A stretch of 64,000 nt of DNA from Arthrobacter silviterrae. GTDB lineage: Bacteria; Actinomycetota; Actinomycetes; Actinomycetales; Micrococcaceae. The first letter of the stretch is position 1. Each line of letters opens with the position of its first letter. This document shows positions 59,549 to 64,000 of the stretch, piece by piece. Location of the stretch: assembly GCF_011045165.1 (NCBI RefSeq), contig NZ_JAAKZI010000005.1, forward strand, positions 62,001 through 126,000, written 5' to 3'. Below the pieces are notes generated by a model. It worked only from the letters and a program-made list of their open reading frames with translations. It did no database searches and was not told the DNA's origin. The position numbers and the translations under genes were made by a program.

Positions 59549-60828
59549 TTCGACTGCGCGGCCAAACTGGTCAGGACTTCCTCGGCGGAGCGCTTGCCCA
59601 GCAGTGCCTCGTCGAAGCCGGAGTTGAAGGAGTTGCGCACCTCGAGCCAGTTGGCGGCTCCGCCTTCAAACACGGCGTGGTTGAGGTTTTCGGAGACGAA
59701 CTTGCTCAGCGGGTTGGACTGGGCCTGTTCCTGGGCGGCAGGCGAGTTGGATGCGGGGATCTTCTGGTTCAGCTTGGCCTGGGCATTGGACGCTTCCGGG
59801 GTGGACAGGGCCTGGATAAAGGCCCAGGCTGCGTCCGTGTGCTTCGTTGTGGCGCCAATGGCTGCGATGTCGCCGCCGACAAACTCGGACTTTGCGCCGT
59901 CGTCGAGCAGGAAGTAGGACAGGTCGTCACAGTTCTTTTGCCCGATGCCCTTGTCGCTGCAGTCCACGGCGCCCTTGACAAAGCCCATGGCTGCCTCATT
60001 GGTGAGAACCAGGGGCTTCTGGGCTGCATTCTGGTAGCCAAAGGGTTCCACATTGTTGACCATGGACTTCATCCAGTTCAGCGTGGAGATGCCCTTTTCA
60101 TTGTTGAAGTTGGGCTTGCCATCCTTGTAGAGCGGGGTGCCGGCGGAACCGAGGAAGGTGATGTAGGCCTGGCGGTAGGCGCCGGCCGCGGCATTGAAGT
60201 CGAAGCCGGGACGGGTGATCTTGCCGGAGGCGTCGCGCTTGGTCAGTTTCTCCGCGGCGGCCTTCAGCTCGGCCATGGTGGTCGGCGGCTTGTTGGGGTC
60301 CAGGCCGGCCTCAACAAAGGCGCTCTTGCGCAGGGCCACTGCCCTGGCGTCGGCAATCATGGGGTAGCCGTACACCTTGCCGTTGTAGGTCACGGTCGGA
60401 ACCAGTGCCTCCACGGTGTCCTTGGTGATGGTGTCGGTGGTGACTCCCACGGCTCCCAGGTCCTTGAAAACCTTCTTGGCGGCAAACGGCTGGATCCAGC
60501 CAACGCCTGTCACCAGGACGTCATAGCCCTGGCCGCTGGCGATCGAGGTGGAAATCTTCTCGTTCATGTTGTTGTACGTGACAAAGTCAGGCTCAACGGT
60601 CATCTTCGGGTACTTCTTGTTGAACGCGTCAACAACCTTCTGGAACTCCGCCTTGCCGTCGTTGGACAAGGGGTAGGTGGGGATCATAACCCGGATGGTG
60701 CCTGTGGCCGTGGCCGGATCGTCCTTGGCTCCGGCCGGTGAACTGCCCGTCCCCCCGGAGCCGCAGGCCCCGAGCGTCAGTGCCAGTCCTGCCGTCAATG
60801 CAAGGGTCTTCAAGAACCGCTTCTTCAC
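59545..60828 (-). CDS. Sugar ABC transporter solute-binding lipoprotein
   Basis: A 427-residue cluster-B extracellular binding protein. The GTG at 60828 has AAAGGAG 9 nt upstream. The signal peptide VKKRFLKTLALTAGLALTLGACGSGG ends in a lipobox with Cys 22. MIPTYPLSNDGKAEFQKVVDAFNKKYPKMTVEPDFV is the usual fold start. The ligand is unknown; the context suggests an oligosaccharide or a uronate-containing sugar. First gene of the transporter operon; a promoter with two operator-like elements lies upstream. Confidence 0.94.
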   Translation of the reverse strand: MKKRFLKTLALTAGLALTLGACGSGGTGSSPAGAKDDPATATGTIRVMIPTYPLSNDGKAEFQKVVDAFNKKYPKMTVEPDFVTYNNMNEKISTSIASGQGYDVLVTGVGWIQPFAAKKVFKDLGAVGVTTDTITKDTVEALVPTVTYNGKVYGYPMIADARAVALRKSAFVEAGLDPNKPPTTMAELKAAAEKLTKRDASGKITRPGFDFNAAAGAYRQAYITFLGSAGTPLYKDGKPNFNNEKGISTLNWMKSMVNNVEPFGYQNAAQKPLVLTNEAAMGFVKGAVDCSDKGIGQKNCDDLSYFLLDDGAKSEFVGGDIAAIGATTKHTDAAWAFIQALSTPEASNAQAKLNQKIPASNSPAAQEQAQSNPLSKFVSENLNHAVFEGGAANWLEVRNSFNSGFDEALLGKRSAEEVLTSLAAQSK

Positions 60829-60906
60829 TGCTGTCTCCTTTGACTGTGGTGCTTCGCCGTGATTGTTGGTGCTGCGGGAATGGCCCGCCCAATTGTGATG
60901 CACTGC

Positions 60907-60958
60907 ACGTTGGTAAACGTCTTCCATGAAAGCTATGCGGTCCAAGCGGACGTTTCAA
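60907..60958 (-). promoter_or_regulatory. Promoter and operator of the solute-binding protein operon
   Basis: Minus strand: -35 TTGAAA (60958-60953), a 17-bp spacer and -10 TAGCTT (60935-60930). Just downstream of the expected start point lies the palindrome ACGTTGGTAAACGT (60907-60920), in the position where a repressor would block initiation. Confidence 0.6.
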
Positions 60959-60973
60959 GCAAATTCTGATTGG

Positions 60974-60990
60974 TCGATCAATATCGATCA
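60974..60990. promoter_or_regulatory. TCGATCA direct repeats upstream of the transporter promoter
   Basis: TCGATCA occurs at 60974-60980 and again at 60984-60990, one helical turn apart. The pair is 16 bp upstream of the -35 element, and the second copy overlaps the stop codon of the regulator gene. It is a candidate binding site for that regulator. Confidence 0.45.
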
Positions 60991-62049
60991 TTTGGCGGTT
61001 GCGGGCGCCCCGGTGGAACGCCTGACATTCAGGTTGGGCACCAGGGACAGGTGCACCACGGCCCCCTGCCGGTCCGCCGGGTAGCCCAGGCGCCGGACCA
61101 GCTGTTCCAGGGCCAGCGCGCCAACGGAGTGCTTGGGGGGGCCCACGGCCGTCAGCGGAACGGCGGCCAGATTGGCCACGACATCGTCGTAGGCGATCAC
61201 CGAAAGGTCCTCGGGGACCCGCACGCCGCGCGCCAGTGCGGCGTCCACCAGGGCAGAGGCGTGGGTGTCATTGTGCACAAAGATGCCCGTAATCCCGTGG
61301 GCAAGTACGTCGTCGAGCAGGCGCTCCACGGCCCCGAGGTCCACGCCGGCCGGCACCCGGGGAAATTGGAACATCGGAAGCCCCGCCGTCAGCCCCAACA
61401 GGTCCATCGCCTCTGCAGCACCCTGCTCGAGCCAGTACGACGTGGGCGTTGGCGCCAGTGCGACCGCAATGGAGCGGTGCCCAAGCCCGTGCAGGTGGCG
61501 GATGGCCAGGGCTGCCCCGTAGGCGTGGTCGCTGCGCACATAGTCCAGCTCCTCCCCGACATGCGGGTACCCAAATGATCGTTCGACCAGAACGGCGGGA
61601 ACTTTCATCTCACCAAGCCAGGAACCCACCTCCGCGGCACGGTCGTCGCCCGCCACGGTGGTGATCAGCATGCCTTCCACGCCCAGGTCCAGCATGCGCC
61701 GGACGTGGCCCGGTTCGGCATCCATGCCTCCGGAAACACCCAGCACCAGCCGGACGTTCAGCCGTTCAGCCACCATTTCCATGCCTTTGATGACTTCCGG
61801 GAAATAGTAGACGCTGCCGGGGACCAGGATGCCAACCAGGATCTGCCGCTTGCTGCCGGGGTCGGTGCCGCCCAGGCGCACGGCCCCGCCGTGGACACGG
61901 CTGAGCTGCTTGCCATCGTGCAACTCATTGAGGTCGCGCCGGATGGTGATCTCCGAAACCGCCAGGGCCTGGGCAATCTCCGTTGCCTTGACCCGCCCGT
62001 GCAGCCTCAGCTGCTCAAGGATGTACTTGTGTCGCCCACTCGCCAGCAT
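60988..62049 (-). CDS. Chimeric regulator: DeoR-type HTH with LacI-type sugar-binding core
   Basis: A 353-residue regulator. The N-terminus SGRHKYILEQLRLHGRVKATEIAQALAVSEITIRRDLNELHDGKQLSRVHGGA (about 4-56) is a DeoR winged helix. From about 70 (ILVGILVPGSVYYFPEVIKGMEMVAERL) to the end it is a LacI/RbsB-like ligand-binding core (VRSDHAYGAALAIRHLHGLGHRSIAVAL, PEDLSVIAYDDV). Such hybrids exist in Actinobacteria. ATG at 62049 fits the DeoR start; ATGs at 62061 and 62106 are possible. It precedes the transporter operon on the same strand, with operator-like elements on both sides. Confidence 0.9.
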   Translation of the reverse strand: MLASGRHKYILEQLRLHGRVKATEIAQALAVSEITIRRDLNELHDGKQLSRVHGGAVRLGGTDPGSKRQILVGILVPGSVYYFPEVIKGMEMVAERLNVRLVLGVSGGMDAEPGHVRRMLDLGVEGMLITTVAGDDRAAEVGSWLGEMKVPAVLVERSFGYPHVGEELDYVRSDHAYGAALAIRHLHGLGHRSIAVALAPTPTSYWLEQGAAEAMDLLGLTAGLPMFQFPRVPAGVDLGAVERLLDDVLAHGITGIFVHNDTHASALVDAALARGVRVPEDLSVIAYDDVVANLAAVPLTAVGPPKHSVGALALEQLVRRLGYPADRQGAVVHLSLVPNLNVRRSTGAPATAK

Positions 62050-62083
62050 TGCCAACCCCATCGTTCGGAACACCATTTGCGCG

Positions 62084-62103
62084 TTCGGTATTGCTAATAC
62101 GAA
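62084..62103. promoter_or_regulatory. Palindrome upstream of the chimeric regulator gene
   Basis: TTCGGTATTGCTAATACGAA is a 20-bp palindrome with arms TTCG(G)TATT and AATACGAA, about 35 bp before the regulator start, in the divergent gap to the YesL-like gene. It probably serves autoregulation or control of both genes. Confidence 0.5.
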
Positions 62104-62202
62104 CATATTTCGGTCAAATAGAGCAAGACGTGTTTGTCAGCCGCGTCACCTTTCGCCGCAAACGGCACCCTTCCAGCCGGCACCTTGCCCCCTAAGGACC
62201 CC

Positions 62203-62829
62203 ATGAGCACCCACCAGCCGGCCACGCGGCCGCCGCGCCTGTTCAATGCCTTTGTCATGGCCGGGGACATCCTCTGGCTCCAGTTGCTGTTTGTGGCTGC
62301 CTCCCTGCCGTTGGTCACGGTTTTTCCCGCAGCAGTGGCACTTCAGCGTTCCCTGCGCGAGGTGCTGCTGGAGGGCCGTCCGCGCCCCACCGCCGTGTTT
62401 TGGCATAACCTGCGATGGGCATGGCAGCGGACCTGGAAGGCGGCCCTGCTGCCGCCGGCATTCCTGGCCGCGGCCGCTGTCTCACTCGTGTTTTGGCTGG
62501 CGGCCAACAGCGCTGCAGGCGTCGTGGCGCTGTGCGTGCTGGTGCCGCTGTATGGCGTGGCCATGGCTGCGTACCTGGCTGTTCTGTCCTCTGCCATGAC
62601 GTCGGCCCGGGGGGATTCGCTGCGGGAGTGGTGCGCTGCGTCATGGGTGCTGGCCAAGGCGCGCCCCCTGCCCCTGGCACTCTCGGTGGTGGTCATGGGC
62701 ACCTGGTTCCTGCTGCTGGCCCGGCTCCCCACGCTGCTGCTGGTGGGCACCGGGCTGGTGCCGGCGGCCCTCGCCTGGTGGGCGGCCGCCGGCTGGATCA
62801 AGCAATACCGCAAGGCAAGCGCACCGTAA
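62203..62829 (+). CDS. YesL family membrane protein (DUF624)
   Basis: A 208-residue protein with five or six hydrophobic helices. PRLFNAFVMAGDILWLQLLFVAASLPLVTVFPAAVALQRSLREVLLEG matches the DUF624/YesL N-terminus; FWHNLRWAWQRTWKAAL is a conserved amphipathic loop. YesL lies in the rhamnogalacturonan operon of Bacillus subtilis, and homologs accompany sugar ABC transporters; its biochemical role is unknown. AAGGA precedes the ATG at 62203. It is divergent from the chimeric regulator. Confidence 0.85.
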   Translation: MSTHQPATRPPRLFNAFVMAGDILWLQLLFVAASLPLVTVFPAAVALQRSLREVLLEGRPRPTAVFWHNLRWAWQRTWKAALLPPAFLAAAAVSLVFWLAANSAAGVVALCVLVPLYGVAMAAYLAVLSSAMTSARGDSLREWCAASWVLAKARPLPLALSVVVMGTWFLLLARLPTLLLVGTGLVPAALAWWAAAGWIKQYRKASAP

Positions 62830-62855
62830 GGCGGGCGCACCGTAAGTGGCACACC

Positions 62856-62892
62856 AAAGTCCGGTCCCGGCGTCGTGCCTGGACCGGCTTTT
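62856..62892 (+). terminator. Terminator between the YesL-like gene and the oxidoreductase
   Basis: CCGGTCC (62861-62867) pairs with GGACCGG (62881-62887). AAAG/CTTT extends the stem past one bulged T, and TTTT follows on the plus strand. It lies between convergent genes and could serve both. Just before it, GCACCGTAAG is duplicated over the stop codon. Confidence 0.7.
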
Positions 62893-62905
62893 GGGATGGA
62901 GGAGG

Positions 62906-64000
62906 CTAGGCCCTTTCGGGGTACTTGCCCTCCTCGCGGATGTGCTCGTTGAGGAGTGCCAGGAACTCGTCCTCGTCAAAGTCGAGGCCCACTTCAGCGC
63001 CCTTCCAGCTGGAGAGGTGGATGGCGTTGGCCAGGCGGACGCCGTTGATGCCGTCGGAACCCGGCGCCAGCAGCGGGGTGCCGTCCAGGATGTTTGCGGC
63101 GAAGTTCTCCAGTACGCCGGCGTGCTGGGCGCCCCAGGCGGACTCAAACTCGATAACCTCGGTGGTGAGGTACTGGTCCATGTCCAGCTGGCCCATGAAC
63201 AGCTTGCGCACGTCCTCCATGCCCATGCCCTCGCTGATTTCACGTTCCTTCCTGTTCATGCGGGTCACGGTGGCCGTCTTGCTGCCCTCCACCACGATCT
63301 TTCCGGCATCACCGAGGATCTCAAAACGGTCGGTGCCCACCATGTCGTGCGTGGCCGTGACAAAGGTCCCCGTGGCCCCGTTGCCGTAGTCGACCAGGGC
63401 CGTGACCTCATCCTCCACAGCAATATCGCGGCGGTAGCCATAGGAAACCTTGGCGAAGACCGACTTCGGCACCCCGCAGATCCACTGCCACAAATCCAGC
63501 TGGTGGGGCGCCTGGTTGACCAGGACGCCGCCGCCTTCGCCTCCCCAGGTTGCCCGCCAGGCGCTGGAATTGTAGTACCCCTGCGGGCGCCACCAGGTGG
63601 TGATGATCCAGTTGGTGCGCAGGATGGTGCCAATCTCGCCGGCGTCGACAATTTCCTTCAGGCGCCGGTACAGCGGATTGTTGCGCTGGTTGAACATGAT
63701 GGCGAACGACAGCTCCGGCTTGCCGGCGGCGTACTCGTTGAGCTCCTTCACCTGCTTGGTGTACACCCCGGCCGGCTTCTCCACGAGGGCGTGGATGTTC
63801 CGGCCCAGGGCGGCAATGCCGATTTCCGGGTGAAGGTAGTGCGGCACGCAGGTGACGACGGCGTCAATGTCGCCGCTGTCCAGCATGGCCACGTAGTCGT
63901 CATAGACGTGGACGCCCGGGTAGCTGGCGGAGGCGAGTTCCCGCTTGGCGGGATCGGTGTCGGTGAGGGCGCCGATTTCCATGTTCGGCACCAGCCCGTC
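62906..64000 (-). CDS. Gfo/Idh/MocA family oxidoreductase, cut by right window edge
   Basis: About 364 codons are present; the frame continues past 64000, so the N-terminal GxGxxG strand is missing. Seen: ALVEKPAGVYTKQVKEL (the EKP lysine), GGEGGGVLVNQAPHQLDLWQWICG (catalytic-site region) and a DTDPAKRELA cofactor loop. It differs clearly from the oxidoreductase at 53596. The conserved tryptophan-rich TNWIITTWWRPQGYYNSSAWRATW is typical of dehydrogenases of glycosides or anhydrosugars. Converges with the YesL-like gene. Confidence 0.9.
   Translation of the reverse strand, partial: DGLVPNMEIGALTDTDPAKRELASASYPGVHVYDDYVAMLDSGDIDAVVTCVPHYLHPEIGIAALGRNIHALVEKPAGVYTKQVKELNEYAAGKPELSFAIMFNQRNNPLYRRLKEIVDAGEIGTILRTNWIITTWWRPQGYYNSSAWRATWGGEGGGVLVNQAPHQLDLWQWICGVPKSVFAKVSYGYRRDIAVEDEVTALVDYGNGATGTFVTATHDMVGTDRFEILGDAGKIVVEGSKTATVTRMNRKEREISEGMGMEDVRKLFMGQLDMDQYLTTEVIEFESAWGAQHAGVLENFAANILDGTPLLAPGSDGINGVRLANAIHLSSWKGAEVGLDFDEDEFLALLNEHIREEGKYPERA

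Overview
High-GC actinobacterial chromosome, most likely a member of the Micrococcaceae close to Arthrobacter/Pseudarthrobacter. The grounds are the GC-rich coding style, frequent GTG/TTG starts with ATGA/GTGA stop-start overlaps, the order argS-lysA-hom-thrC-thrB-rho-prfA-prmC-tsaC, a Rho with a very long Asn/Arg-rich insert, a DUF222-HNH protein, and sugar ABC transporters without their own ATPase. Genus is inferred from gene content only. No rRNA, phage, transposase or CRISPR was found; there is one tRNA. No gene-free stretch exceeds 300 bases.

Layout. (1) 1-4.2 kb: cell-surface polysaccharide genes (lipid-linked sugar transferase, nucleotide-sugar dehydratase, two GT2 glycosyltransferases). 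(2) 4.2-17.7 kb, all minus strand: translation and transcription housekeeping (tsaC, prmC, prfA, rho), then the aspartate-family amino-acid genes thrB, thrC, hom, lysA with argS, and a CynX-type transporter. (3) 17.8-24.1 kb, plus strand: tRNA-Arg(CCG) with terminator, a GH1 beta-glucosidase, a coupled AhpD-like/methyltransferase/methyltransferase set, and a MarR-isochorismatase-MFS operon. (4) 24.1-28.4 kb: DUF222-HNH protein, GNAT, and a membrane protein/GntR pair preceded by two tandem palindromic operators. (5) 28.4-38.7 kb: hrpA, an anchored metzincin-type protease and a small kinase bracketed by inverted copies of a 32-bp intergenic repeat, a HIT protein, and a sulfur group (alcohol dehydrogenase, sulfurtransferase, Cds1-like cysteine desulfhydrase, MBL hydrolase). 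(6) 38.7-43.4 kb: zinc homeostasis (Fur/Zur-type regulator, znuA-znuC-znuB) with a lipase-maturation-factor-like membrane protein between. (7) 43.4-47.3 kb: two CNNM/CBS membrane proteins, a flavin reductase behind a convincing SoxR box, and soxR. (8) 47.3-64 kb, almost all minus strand: a large carbohydrate-acid catabolic island.

How region 8 may work. A solute-binding lipoprotein and two permeases import a sugar; the ATPase is not encoded here. A 2-hydroxyacid dehydrogenase, two TIM-barrel isomerase/epimerase-like enzymes and two Gfo/Idh/MocA oxidoreductases could modify it by an oxidation/elimination/hydration/reduction scheme like that described for levoglucosan. Glucuronate isomerase, fructuronate reductase and a ManD-type mannonate dehydratase form a route from glucuronate to 2-keto-3-deoxygluconate, and two adjacent gluconokinases phosphorylate gluconate. 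KDG kinase and KDPG aldolase are not seen. Control appears to rest on a LacI repressor, a DeoR-HTH/LacI-core chimera, and good candidate operators next to uxaC, the solute-binding protein and the chimera.
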